Of a DNA stretch of 49,287 nt, positions 41,209 to 49,287 are shown piece by piece; positions within the stretch are counted from its first letter, which is position 1, and the number at the start of each line of letters is the position of its first letter. The notes beneath the pieces are model-generated. The model was not told where the DNA came from and ran no database searches. It saw only the letters and a program-made list of their open reading frames with translations. Position numbers and translations under genes: made by a program. Source of the DNA: Caccovicinus sp051878975 (GTDB lineage Bacteria; Bacillota; Clostridia; Lachnospirales; Lachnospiraceae); assembly GCA_051878975.1 (NCBI GenBank), contig JBJELD010000059.1:1-49287 (forward strand), in the 5' to 3' direction.

Positions 41209-41455
41209 AAAGACTGTAACTGTTGAACTCTCATCTGGTCTGGAAGCGCGGCCGATTGCCATGCTGGTACAGGTAGCAAGCCAGTATGAAAGCAAAATTT
41301 ATGTGGAGTGCGATTCCAAGCGGGTGAATGCCAAGAGTATCATGGGGATGATGACATTAGGCCTGGCTGCCGGTGAGGAGCTGATCATCACGGCGGACGG
41401 CAGTGACGAGGAACAGGCGGTCGCTGATATTGAAAAGTATTTAAAAAGCAATTAA
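41201..41455 (+). CDS. HPr-family protein lacking the carrier His (Crh-like)
   Basis: 84 residues, starting at ATG 41201 inside the whiA end. HPr fold with GLEARPIAMLVQVA and the regulatory helix NAKSIMGMMTLG. Position 15, the phosphorylated His of true HPr (GLHARP), is Glu (codon GAA), so it cannot carry phosphate from enzyme I. Ser46, the HprK target, is kept. In Bacillus, Crh has Gln15 and lies right after whiA, as here. It probably acts only as a regulatory partner, for example of CcpA, or in a MurB/RapZ/WhiA-linked signal. A true HPr should be encoded elsewhere. Confidence 0.9.
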   Translation: MIRKTVTVELSSGLEARPIAMLVQVASQYESKIYVECDSKRVNAKSIMGMMTLGLAAGEELIITADGSDEEQAVADIEKYLKSN

Positions 41456-41478
41456 TCAGTCCGGAAACAGGATGTTAT

Positions 41479-41508
41479 AAAAAACACGCACGAGCGTGTT
41501 TTTTATTT
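41479..41508 (+). terminator. Terminator after the Crh-like gene
   Basis: AAAAAACACGC (41479-41489), ACGA loop, GCGTGTTTTTT. A perfect 11-bp stem ending the hprK-to-Crh-like transcript. Confidence 0.92.
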
Positions 41509-41535
41509 TATAATTGAAATACGGAGGAAGGAAGC

Positions 41536-44500
41536 ATGGCATTTACCCATTTGCATGTCCATACAGAATACAGTCTTCTGGACGGATCCTGCAAGATCAA
41601 GGAGCTGGCTGCGAGAGCAAAGGAGCTGGGGATGGACAGTATGGCGATCACGGATCATGGCGTGATGTATGGCGTCATCGATTTTTACCGGGCGGCCCGC
41701 GAGGCAGGAGTCAAACCGATCATCGGCTGTGAAGTGTATGTGGCCCCGGGATCGCGATTTGACCGGGAGACCGTCAGCGGAGAGGATCGCTACTATCATC
41801 TGGTGCTTCTGGCAGAAAACAACCGGGGCTATCAGAATCTGATGAAAATCGTTTCCAAGGGTTTTGTGGATGGCTTTTACTATAAGCCCAGAGTGGATTA
41901 CGAGATTCTGAAAACTTATCATGAAGGCATCATTGCGCTCAGCGCCTGTCTGGCAGGTGAAGTACAGCGTTATCTGGAACGGGGACTTTATGAGGAAGCC
42001 AAAAAGGCTGCTCTGCGGTACGAAGAAATTTTCGGAAAAAACAATTTCTTCCTGGAGCTGCAGGATCATGGAATTCCGGCCCAGAAGCTGGTCAATCAGG
42101 GACTGATGCGGATGAGCCGGGAGCTGTCCATTGATCTGGTGGCGACCAATGACATTCACTATACGTTTGCAGAAGATGACAAGGCTCATGATATCCTGCT
42201 CTGCATTCAGACCGGGAAAAAGGTATCTGATGAAAACCGGATGCGCTATGAGGGCGGCCAGTATTACTGCAAGTCGGAGGAGGAGATGCGCAGGATCTTC
42301 CCTTATGCACCGGAAGCGCTGGACAATACGGCAAAAATTGCAGAGCGCTGTAATGTGGAGATCGAGTTCGGCGTGACCAAGCTTCCGAAATTTGAGGTGC
42401 CGGAGGGGGAGACCTCCTGGTCTTATTTAAACAGGCTGTGCTCAGAAGGTCTCTGCCGCCGCTATCCAAACGATGATGGTACACTGCGGGCGCGGCTGGA
42501 TTACGAGCTTGATGTCATTCATAAAATGGGCTATGTGGATTATTTCCTGATCGTCTGGGATTTTATTCATTTTGCACGTTCTCAGGGCATTCCGGTGGGA
42601 CCGGGACGAGGCTCCGCAGCGGGAAGCATTGTATCTTACTGTCTGGAGATCACCAACATTGATCCGATCCGGTATGATCTGCTGTTTGAGCGTTTCCTGA
42701 ATCCGGAGCGTGTGTCCATGCCGGATATTGATATTGATTTCTGCTTCGAACGGCGTCAGGAGGTCATTGATTATGTGGTGGAAAAGTACGGCAAGGATCA
42801 GGTGGTACAGATCGTCACCTTCGGTACGCTGGCGGCTAAAGGCGTGATCCGCGATGTGGGACGGGTTCTGGATCTTCCTTACGCACAGTGCGATGCCATT
42901 GCCAAAATGGTTCCCAATGATCTGGGTATGACGCTGGACCGCGCTTTGAAGGAAAGTCCGGACCTACGGAACGCATACAATACGGATGATCAGGTAAAAT
43001 ATCTGATCGACATGTCAAAACGTCTGGAAGGACTTCCGCGGCATACTTCCATGCATGCGGCCGGCGTGGTGATCAGCCGGACCTCCGTGGATGAGTATGT
43101 TCCCCTGAGCCGGGCGGCGGACGGCACGATCACGACGCAGTTTACCATGACGACGCTGGAAGAACTGGGGCTTTTGAAAATGGATTTTCTGGGCCTTCGG
43201 ACGCTGACAGTCATCAACAACGCGGTTTCTCAGGTGGAGAAAAATTATGGAATCCATCTGGATATGGATCACATTGATTACAATGACAAGCAGGTGCTGG
43301 ACTCCATCGGAACCGGAAAAACAGAAGGTGTGTTCCAGCTGGAAAGCGGCGGCATGAAAGGGTTCATGAAGGAGCTGAAGCCGGAAAATCTGGAGGATAT
43401 CATTGCCGGCATTTCCCTTTACCGTCCGGGCCCCATGGATTTCATTCCCCGCTATTTAAAAGGAAAGAATGATAAATCCTCCATTACCTATGACTGCCCG
43501 CAGCTGGAGCCGATTCTGGGTCCGACCTACGGCTGTATCGTTTATCAGGAGCAGGTCATGCAGATCGTGCGGGACCTGGCCGGCTACACCATGGGACGAA
43601 GCGATCTGGTGCGGCGTGCCATGTCAAAGAAGAAGACGGCGGTGATGGAAAAGGAGCGCCAGAATTTTGTTTATGGAAATGAAGCGGAGGGTGTGAAGGG
43701 CTGCATTGCAAACGGCATTTCCGAAAAGACGGCAAACCTGATCTATGATGAGATGATCGACTTTGCAAAATATGCCTTCAACAAGTCCCATGCGGCCTGC
43801 TATGCGGTGGTTGCATACCAGACGGCGTATTTGAAATACTATTATCCGCTGGAATTTATGGCGGCACTGATGACTTCTGTCATGGACAATGTGGGGAAGA
43901 CCTCGGAATACATTCTGACCTGCCGGCAGATGGGGATTTCGATTCTGCCACCGGATATCAATGAAGGAGAAAGCGGCTTTTCCGTGTCAAACGGAGCGAT
44001 CCGCTACGGTCTTTCTGCCATCAAAAGCGTGGGAAAATCGGTGGTGGATACCATTGTGGCAGAGCGCGAGGCTAACGGTCTGTTCACTTCCATGGAGGAT
44101 TTCATTGAGCGGATGAGCAATAAGGAAGTTAACCGGAAGACGCTGGAAAACTTTATCAAGTCCGGTGCGCTGGATTCCATGCCGGGCAACCGCAGACAGA
44201 AGATGATGGTGGCTCCGGAGCTGCTGGAGCAGAAAAATAAGGAAAAGAAAACCTCCATAGCGGGACAGATGAGTCTGTTTGATTTTGCGGATGAAGAGTC
44301 GAAGGATGATTTCCGCATTACTCTGCCCAATGTGCCGGAGTATCCGAAGGAGGAGCTTCTTGCTTTTGAGAAGGAGATTCTTGGCATTTACATCAGCGGC
44401 CATCCGATGGATGCGTATGAAGCGATGTGGAGGAAGAACATTACGGCCACGGCCGCGGATTTCGTGGTGGACGAGGAGACTGACCGGGCAAAGGTGGTAG

Positions 44501-45018
44501 ACGGTTCCATTGTCACGATTGGTGGTATGATAACCGGCAAGGTCGTAAAAACTACTAAGACCGGACAGCTGATGGCCTTTATCACACTGGAGGATATGCT
44601 GGGTTCCGTGGAGGTGATCGTTTTCCCGAAAATCTATGAGAGCCGGCGGGAGTTGTTCGTGGAGGAGGAAAAGCTGTTTATCCAGGGACGGGTTTCCCTT
44701 GGAGATGACCCGGTGGGAAAGCTGGTCTGCGAGCGCGTGATCCCGTTTAAGGAAATTCCGCGGGAACTCTGGATCCAGTATGAGGACCTGGAGCATTATC
44801 GGGCCGGGGAGGCCGGGCTGCTGGATATACTCCGCGGAAAGGAAGGACGGGATTCGGTTGTGATTTATTTAAAGAAGGAAAAAGCCAAAAAAGTTCTGCC
44901 TGCCAACTGGAGAGTCAATGCAGATGAAGAATTATTGGATAAGTTGACGAAAAAACTTAGTGAAAAAAATATCAAGCTAGTGGAAAAAAGTATTGAAAAG
45001 CAGAGGAAAATGATTTAA
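41536..45018 (+). CDS. dnaE: DNA polymerase III subunit alpha, DnaE type
   Basis: 1160 residues, start ATG 41536 behind ACGGAGGAAGG. The PHP domain opens with FTHLHVHTEYSLLDG. The palm carries GPGRGSAAGS and PDIDIDF (about 395-401) with the catalytic Asp residues. The C-terminal part has the HhH and OB-fold (TIGGMITGKVVKTTKTG). A QMSLFDF peptide near residue 913 matches a beta-clamp binding motif. In Firmicutes this DnaE extends RNA primers while PolC does bulk synthesis. It stands between the hprK run and pfkA; a terminator upstream shows it has its own promoter. Confidence 0.96.
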   Translation: MAFTHLHVHTEYSLLDGSCKIKELAARAKELGMDSMAITDHGVMYGVIDFYRAAREAGVKPIIGCEVYVAPGSRFDRETVSGEDRYYHLVLLAENNRGYQNLMKIVSKGFVDGFYYKPRVDYEILKTYHEGIIALSACLAGEVQRYLERGLYEEAKKAALRYEEIFGKNNFFLELQDHGIPAQKLVNQGLMRMSRELSIDLVATNDIHYTFAEDDKAHDILLCIQTGKKVSDENRMRYEGGQYYCKSEEEMRRIFPYAPEALDNTAKIAERCNVEIEFGVTKLPKFEVPEGETSWSYLNRLCSEGLCRRYPNDDGTLRARLDYELDVIHKMGYVDYFLIVWDFIHFARSQGIPVGPGRGSAAGSIVSYCLEITNIDPIRYDLLFERFLNPERVSMPDIDIDFCFERRQEVIDYVVEKYGKDQVVQIVTFGTLAAKGVIRDVGRVLDLPYAQCDAIAKMVPNDLGMTLDRALKESPDLRNAYNTDDQVKYLIDMSKRLEGLPRHTSMHAAGVVISRTSVDEYVPLSRAADGTITTQFTMTTLEELGLLKMDFLGLRTLTVINNAVSQVEKNYGIHLDMDHIDYNDKQVLDSIGTGKTEGVFQLESGGMKGFMKELKPENLEDIIAGISLYRPGPMDFIPRYLKGKNDKSSITYDCPQLEPILGPTYGCIVYQEQVMQIVRDLAGYTMGRSDLVRRAMSKKKTAVMEKERQNFVYGNEAEGVKGCIANGISEKTANLIYDEMIDFAKYAFNKSHAACYAVVAYQTAYLKYYYPLEFMAALMTSVMDNVGKTSEYILTCRQMGISILPPDINEGESGFSVSNGAIRYGLSAIKSVGKSVVDTIVAEREANGLFTSMEDFIERMSNKEVNRKTLENFIKSGALDSMPGNRRQKMMVAPELLEQKNKEKKTSIAGQMSLFDFADEESKDDFRITLPNVPEYPKEELLAFEKEILGIYISGHPMDAYEAMWRKNITATAADFVVDEETDRAKVVDGSIVTIGGMITGKVVKTTKTGQLMAFITLEDMLGSVEVIVFPKIYESRRELFVEEEKLFIQGRVSLGDDPVGKLVCERVIPFKEIPRELWIQYEDLEHYRAGEAGLLDILRGKEGRDSVVIYLKKEKAKKVLPANWRVNADEELLDKLTKKLSEKNIKLVEKSIEKQRKMI

Positions 45019-45090
45019 TATAGTCATGTACATGTTTTGAAACAAAATACGACGTTAAAAAATAGATTCTCACATCAGGAGGGTAAAACT

Positions 45091-46065
45091 ATGGCAAAGG
45101 CAGTAAAAACGATTGGAGTGTTAACCAGCGGCGGTGATGCACCGGGCATGAATGCTGCAATTCGTGCAGTAGTCCGTACTGCTATTCATGAGGGATTAAA
45201 GGTAAAGGGCATCATGAGAGGATATGCAGGGCTTCTGCAGGAAGAGATCGTGGATATGGGAACGACCAGCGTGTCCGATATTATCCATCGCGGCGGTACC
45301 ATTCTTTACACTGCCAGATGTAAGGAGTTTACCACTCCGGAAGGCCAGCAGCTGGGTGCGGATATCTGTCGGAAGCACGGAATCGACGGTATCGTGGTAA
45401 TCGGCGGTGACGGCTCCTTCCGCGGTGCCGGAAAGCTGGCATCTTTAGGCATCAATACCATCGGTGTTCCGGGAACCATTGACCTGGACATTGCATGTAC
45501 CGATTATACCATCGGTTTTGATACTGCGGTAAATACCGCGATGGAGGCAATCGACAAGGTTCGTGATACCTCAACTTCCCATGAGAGATGTTCTATTATC
45601 GAGGTTATGGGACGAAATGCCGGATACATTGCCCTGTGGTGCGGTTTTGCAAACGGTGCAGAGGACATTCTGCTTCCGGAACGCTATGACGGCGACGAGC
45701 AGGCTCTGATCAACCGGATCATTGACAATCGGAAGAGAGGAAAGAAGCACAACATCATTATCAATGCAGAGGGAATCGGACATTCCGCATCTATGGCGAG
45801 AAGAATCGAGGCTGCTACCGGTATTGAGACCAGAGCAACGATTCTGGGCCACATGCAGCGCGGCGGTACTCCAACCTGTAAGGACCGCGTTTATGCATCT
45901 ATCATGGGTGCAAAGGCTGCGATGCTTCTGGCAGAAGGAAAGAGCAATCGTCTGGTTGCCTATAAGCATGGTGAGTATGTGGATTTTGACATTCAGGAAG
46001 CGCTGAATATGAAGAAGGATATTCCGGAGGATCAGTACGAGATTTCCAAGATGCTGGTTCGATAA
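45091..46065 (+). CDS. pfkA: ATP-dependent 6-phosphofructokinase
   Basis: Start at ATG 45091, nine bases after CAGGAGG; 325 residues, the bacterial length. Motifs: LTSGGDAPGMNAA (about 11), VIGGDGSFRGA (about 101), GTIDLDIACTDYTIGFDTA (about 126) and the fructose-6-phosphate site MGRNAGYIAL. The GGDGS form is the ATP-using type (PPi-users have GGDD). It commits glucose carbon to glycolysis; its product, fructose-1,6-bisphosphate, activates HprK, whose gene is upstream. Confidence 0.96.
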   Translation: MAKAVKTIGVLTSGGDAPGMNAAIRAVVRTAIHEGLKVKGIMRGYAGLLQEEIVDMGTTSVSDIIHRGGTILYTARCKEFTTPEGQQLGADICRKHGIDGIVVIGGDGSFRGAGKLASLGINTIGVPGTIDLDIACTDYTIGFDTAVNTAMEAIDKVRDTSTSHERCSIIEVMGRNAGYIALWCGFANGAEDILLPERYDGDEQALINRIIDNRKRGKKHNIIINAEGIGHSASMARRIEAATGIETRATILGHMQRGGTPTCKDRVYASIMGAKAAMLLAEGKSNRLVAYKHGEYVDFDIQEALNMKKDIPEDQYEISKMLVR

Positions 46066-46098
46066 GAAGGGCATGGCCGGAAACAGGAAGAAAAAATC

Positions 46099-46128
46099 AG
46101 GCGTCGTAATCATTACGGCGCCTTGTTT
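46099..46128 (+). terminator. Terminator of pfkA
   Basis: AGGCG-CGTAAT pairs with ATTACG-CGCCT (one mismatched base), followed by TGTTT. Stem 46099-46123. Confidence 0.7.
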
Positions 46129-46171
46129 CTGTATCCTGCCGGCTTTCGTCAGAGGAGAGAGGAGAGAAAAC

Positions 46172-46603
46172 GTGGCAGATCAGAAGAATGTGCAGAAAAC
46201 GCAGGAAAAGGTGGTGCTCTGCGGAGCCAATTCCTATGAGCAGAAATATTATTTTAATCCGGACTTCAGGAAACTGCCGGAGGGAATCAAACAGGAGCTC
46301 CAGATTATGTGTGTCCTGTTTACGGAGGATATCGGCGGAGTGCTGATTCTGGAATTTACTCCGGAGGGAAGACTGGAATTCCGGGTAGAAGCCGATGACA
46401 ATGACTATCTGTTTGATGAGATCGGAAGCGAGCTGAAAATCAAGCAGTACCAGACGGAGAAACGGGATTTTCTTGAAGGTCTGGAAATGTTCTATAAGGT
46501 ATTCTTTCTGGGAATGGATGCATCTGCTTTTTTGGATGAGGACGATGCTGCGGAATCCGGCAGAACTGAAAACGCAGACGATGCAGATGAGGAACCGTCA
46601 TGA
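46172..46603 (+). CDS. DUF6145-like conserved protein
   Basis: Start at GTG 46172, behind GAGAGGAGAG; 143 residues. The start VADQKNVQ leads to VVLCGANSYEQKYYFNPDF, then an acidic beta-rich domain (QIMCVLFTEDIGGVLILEF, DDNDYLFDEIGSELK) and a disordered acidic tail. I recall this as DUF6145, a Lachnospiraceae family of unknown function. It overlaps dusB by four bases (ATGA), suggesting co-translation and perhaps a role around tRNA or translation. Confidence 0.72.
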   Translation: MADQKNVQKTQEKVVLCGANSYEQKYYFNPDFRKLPEGIKQELQIMCVLFTEDIGGVLILEFTPEGRLEFRVEADDNDYLFDEIGSELKIKQYQTEKRDFLEGLEMFYKVFFLGMDASAFLDEDDAAESGRTENADDADEEPS

Positions 46604-47568
46604 AGCTGAAAATCGGAAATGTGACGCTGGAAAACAATCTGATCCTGGCTCCCATGGCCGGAGTGACCGATCTGCCTTACCGGCTGTTGTGCAAAGAGCA
46701 GGGCTGCGGCATGGTGGTGACAGAGATGGTCAGTGCCAAGGCGATTTTATATAAGAATAAAAATACGAAAGAGCTTCTGAAGGTCCGGGAGGAAGAGCGT
46801 CCGGCGGCGGTCCAGTTGTTCGGCTCCGATCCGGAAATTCTGGGAGAGATCGGTGCACAGATCCAGGACGGACCGTACGATTTCATTGATTTGAACATGG
46901 GCTGCCCGGTCCCTAAAATTGTCAATAACGGGGAAGGCTCCGCTCTGATGAAGGACCCGAAAAAGGTGGAAGCAATCCTGACCTCCATGGTAAAGCATAT
47001 TCGAAAGCCGGTGACGGTCAAGTTCCGGAAGGGGTTTAATGAGGATTCGGTCAATGCAGTAGAGATTGCAAGGATTGCAGAAAGCTGCGGCGCAGCGGCG
47101 GTGGCCGTTCATGGGCGGACCAGAGAACAGTATTATTCCGGAAAGGCGGACTGGGACATCATTCGGCAGGTCAAGGAGGCAGTAAAGATTCCCGTTATCG
47201 GAAACGGTGATGTGTTTACGCCACAGGATGCGAAACGGATGCTGGAGGAGACCGGCTGCGACGGTATTATGATCGGAAGGGGAGCAAAAGGAAATCCCTG
47301 GATCTTTTCACAGATTCAGCATTATCTGGAAACAGGAGAGCTTCTTTCGAGGCCGTCTGTGTTAGAAATTAAGGAAATGATTCTTCGTCACGGAAAACTG
47401 CTTACCGAATATAAAGGGGAAAAAACAGCCATGCGGGAAATGCGCAAACACATGGCCTGGTACACAGCCGGGCTTCCGCATTCAGCAGCCCTCCGAAATG
47501 AAATCAATCTGGTGGAAACCCTGGAAGAGATGGCTCAACTTTTGGATACCCGGTTGACAATCCAGTGA
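46600..47568 (+). CDS. dusB: tRNA-dihydrouridine synthase B
   Basis: 322 residues. FMN-dependent Dus motifs: LAPMAGVTDLPYR (about 16), DLNMGCPVPK (about 99, Cys is the general acid), AVHGRTREQYY (about 168) and NGDVFTPQDA (about 200) with GRGAKGNPWIF. It reduces uridine to dihydrouridine in the D-loop of tRNA. It is coupled to the DUF6145-like gene and carries the greA promoter within its last codons. Confidence 0.94.
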   Translation: MKLKIGNVTLENNLILAPMAGVTDLPYRLLCKEQGCGMVVTEMVSAKAILYKNKNTKELLKVREEERPAAVQLFGSDPEILGEIGAQIQDGPYDFIDLNMGCPVPKIVNNGEGSALMKDPKKVEAILTSMVKHIRKPVTVKFRKGFNEDSVNAVEIARIAESCGAAAVAVHGRTREQYYSGKADWDIIRQVKEAVKIPVIGNGDVFTPQDAKRMLEETGCDGIMIGRGAKGNPWIFSQIQHYLETGELLSRPSVLEIKEMILRHGKLLTEYKGEKTAMREMRKHMAWYTAGLPHSAALRNEINLVETLEEMAQLLDTRLTIQ

Positions 47569-47582
47569 CTTTAAGCTATAAT
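47554..47582 (+). promoter_or_regulatory. Promoter of greA
   Basis: Perfect TTGACA (47554-47559), 17 bases, perfect TATAAT (47577-47582). The -35 lies in the end of dusB. The leader holds a small hairpin TATCGC-TGAC-GCGATA at 47602-47617. Confidence 0.88.
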
Positions 47583-47644
47583 ACGTTGAATGCAGGCGGG
47601 GTATCGCTGACGCGATAGTAATGATAAGGAAGGTATTGATTAAA

Positions 47645-48130
47645 ATGGCAGAAAAGAAAAACATTTTAACTTACGCTGGTCTGAAACAGTATGAGGATGA
47701 GCTGCACAATCTGAAAGTATTCAAGCGAAAAGAGGTTGCTCAGAAAATCAAGGAAGCCAGAGAGCAGGGCGATTTGTCTGAGAACGCAGAGTATGATGCA
47801 GCAAAGGATGAACAGAGAGATATCGAACTTCGTATCGAGGAACTGGAGAAGCTGCTGAAAAATGCAGAGGTTGTCGTTGAGGACGAGGTTGACTTAGATA
47901 AAATCAGCATTGGCTGCCGGGTAAAGGTTTATGATCTGGAGTTTGCAGAGGAGATGGAATTCAAAATCGTCGGTTCTACAGAAGCGAACAGCCTTCAGGG
48001 ACGTATTTCCAACGAATCTCCGGTAGGCCATGCATTAATCGGCAAGAAGGTTGGCGATGTGGTCGATGTAGAGACTCAGATGGGTGTGATTCAGTATAAG
48101 GTACTGGATATCCAGAGAGTGAATGAATAA
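47645..48130 (+). CDS. greA: Transcription elongation factor GreA
   Basis: Start at ATG 47645, 10 bases after AAGGAAGG; 161 residues. The N-terminal coiled coil carries the tip motif DLSENAEYDAAKDEQ (about 43) with the acidic residues that reach the RNA polymerase active site. The C-terminal globular FKBP-like domain has GRISNESPVGHALIGKKVGD. GreA rescues backtracked RNA polymerase. It is followed by a terminator-like hairpin and then lysS. Confidence 0.96.
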   Translation: MAEKKNILTYAGLKQYEDELHNLKVFKRKEVAQKIKEAREQGDLSENAEYDAAKDEQRDIELRIEELEKLLKNAEVVVEDEVDLDKISIGCRVKVYDLEFAEEMEFKIVGSTEANSLQGRISNESPVGHALIGKKVGDVVDVETQMGVIQYKVLDIQRVNE

Positions 48131-48206
48131 TTTTCCTGCAGTGCAGCAAAACGCAGTACAGCAAAGTTTATGCTGCAGGGGTAATACAGGAAAGGCAGCA
48201 CAGCAA

Positions 48207-48250
48207 AGCGGACAGCATGCCGGAATGGTAAGGGGATGTCCGCTTTCTTC
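48207..48250 (+). terminator. Terminator between greA and lysS
   Basis: AGCGGACA (48207-48214) pairs with TGTCCGCT (48237-48244), followed by TTCTTC. An earlier CCTGCAG/CTGCAGG pair lies around 48135-48177. Confidence 0.6.
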
Positions 48251-48330
48251 GCCGTTTGTGAAGGGAACATGCATGGCATCATGCAAAAGAAAACGGAAAA
48301 GCAAATGGCAGACTGTCAGGAAAAAAGAAT

Positions 48331-48386
48331 CAGGAAGAATGTGACAGGAAGAACGTGACAGGAAGAATGTGCCAAGAAGAAAGATG
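48331..48386 (+). repeat. Four tandem 14-base units upstream of lysS
   Basis: CAGGAAGAATGTGA (48331-48344), CAGGAAGAACGTGA (48345-48358), CAGGAAGAATGTGC (48359-48372), then a decayed fourth, CAAGAAGAAAGATG (48373-48386). They sit directly before the lysS ribosome binding site GGAGG. They are purine-rich and carry partial AGGA signals, perhaps slippage products. Confidence 0.85.
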
Positions 48387-48398
48387 GAGGAATAAACA

Positions 48399-49287
48399 GT
48401 GGCAGGAGAGAATCAGAATCAAAGGAAGGCTCAGACTGAAGATTTAAATCATGTGCTTCAGGTGCGCCGTGAAAAGCTGGCTGAACTGCAGGCAGCAGGA
48501 AAGGACCCGTTCCAGATTACCAAGTTCGATGTGACGGTTCACAGCATGGATGTGAAAAATCACTATGATGAATATGAGGGAAAAGAAGTTTCCGTAGCCG
48601 GCCGTATGATGTTCAAGCGGGTAATGGGAAAAGCTTCTTTCTGCAATATACAGGATAAAGAAGGCAGCATCCAGGTATATGTAGCCCGCGACAGCATCGG
48701 TGAGGAACCGTATAAAGATTTCAAGAAAATGGATATCGGTGACATTGTGGGCATCAAGGGTACGGCATTTACGACGAAAACCGGTGAGATTTCCATCCAT
48801 GCAGACAGTGTGACCCTACTTTCCAAGAGTCTTCAGGTGCTTCCTGAAAAGTTCCATGGCTTGACGGATACCGATATCCGTTATCGTCAGCGCTATGTGG
48901 ACCTGATTATGAATGCGGATGTAAAGGATACCTTTATCAAGCGTTCCAAGATCCTGGCAGCAATCCGGAAATATCTGGGCGGCCAGGGCTTTATGGAGGT
49001 GGAGACTCCGATGCTGGTGTCTAATGCCGGAGGAGCATCTGCAAGACCGTTTGAGACGCATTTTAATGCGCTGGATGAGGATTTTAAACTTCGTATTTCC
49101 CTGGAGCTTTATTTAAAGAGACTGATTGTAGGCGGGCTGGAGCGCGTTTACGAGATCGGCCGGGTATTCCGCAACGAAGGTCTGGATACCAGACATAATC
49201 CGGAATTTACGTTGATGGAGCTGTATCAGGCTTATACCGATTACCACGGCATGATGGATCTGACGGAGAATCTGTACCGCTATGTGG
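48399..49287 (+). CDS. lysS: Lysyl-tRNA synthetase, class II (5' part, truncated by window end)
   Basis: Starts at GTG 48399, nine bases after GGAGG, and is open to the window edge (296 residues). After a short charged start comes the OB-fold anticodon domain (about residues 60-150; VAGRMMFKRVMGKASF, IQVYVARD). The class II core begins DIRYRQRYVDLIMN (motif 1 region), followed by NAGGASARPFETHFNALD and RNEGLDTRHNPEFTLME (motif 2). It charges tRNA-Lys. The C-terminal motif 3 is beyond the window. Confidence 0.95.
   Translation, partial: MAGENQNQRKAQTEDLNHVLQVRREKLAELQAAGKDPFQITKFDVTVHSMDVKNHYDEYEGKEVSVAGRMMFKRVMGKASFCNIQDKEGSIQVYVARDSIGEEPYKDFKKMDIGDIVGIKGTAFTTKTGEISIHADSVTLLSKSLQVLPEKFHGLTDTDIRYRQRYVDLIMNADVKDTFIKRSKILAAIRKYLGGQGFMEVETPMLVSNAGGASARPFETHFNALDEDFKLRISLELYLKRLIVGGLERVYEIGRVFRNEGLDTRHNPEFTLMELYQAYTDYHGMMDLTENLYRYV

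Noticed and set aside
1..49287. CRISPR arrays, insertion sequences, integrases, tRNA or rRNA genes.
   Set aside because: No regularly spaced repeats, transposase or integrase motifs, cloverleaf or rRNA-like sequence was found by eye.

Overview
The window looks like the chromosome of a Gram-positive, low-to-mid GC Clostridia member, most probably Lachnospiraceae. Evidence: strong AGGAGG-type ribosome binding sites, TTGACA/TATAAT promoters, FMN and tetrahydrofolate riboswitches, an ECF folate transporter, a HprK / RapZ / WhiA / Crh-like HPr cluster, and small Lachnospiraceae-type proteins (DUF6465-like, DUF6145-like). No rRNA, tRNA, CRISPR array, transposase or phage gene was seen. Family assignments come from reading motifs and remembered families; no search was run.

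Layout. 1-2453 is a rearranged, decaying accessory segment. It holds the 3' end of an FMN-binding (PNPOx-like) gene, an FMN riboswitch attached only to a C-terminal scrap of a riboflavin transporter, an internally deleted PNPOx-ferredoxin gene, an intact-looking macrodomain ADP-ribosylhydrolase and a 3'-truncated SirTM-type sirtuin. 2454-6733 is a self-contained MarR / heterodimeric ABC exporter locus with the same 14-bp palindrome at both promoters. 6755-8047 (minus) is a DUF1576 membrane protein with an internal duplication. 8359-17303 carries an unknown 96-aa gene, sbcDC, an ABC-F protein, an M32 carboxypeptidase and a HAD phosphatase. 17441-19360 is a small-protein / CarD / sigma-70 group. 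19452-22543 carries a thioesterase, a Gfo/Idh/MocA oxidoreductase, a PAP2 phosphatase and an MBL hydrolase. 22568-23373 is folT under a THF riboswitch. 23452-29003 has an Mrp/Nbp35 ATPase, a small alarmone synthetase, a minus-strand GNAT, lrgAB and pepF. 29226-33370 has a DUF6465-like basic protein, an RsmF-like methyltransferase and a minus-strand dinB-rluA pair.

33548-49287 is conserved housekeeping: a GHL13-like lipoprotein, a DUF1653 protein, uvrC, hprK, murB, rapZ, whiA, a Crh-like HPr, dnaE, pfkA, a DUF6145-like protein, dusB, greA and the start of lysS (cut by the window edge). HprK and an HPr paralogue whose His15 is Glu sit in one run with RapZ, WhiA and MurB, which suggests a link between carbon status and cell-envelope or division control.

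Most novel-looking points: the broken flavin segment with an orphan FMN riboswitch, the macrodomain/SirTM pair without lipoylation genes, the paired MarR operators, the CarD-sigma pair, the Glu15 HPr paralogue, and the internal repeat in DUF1576.
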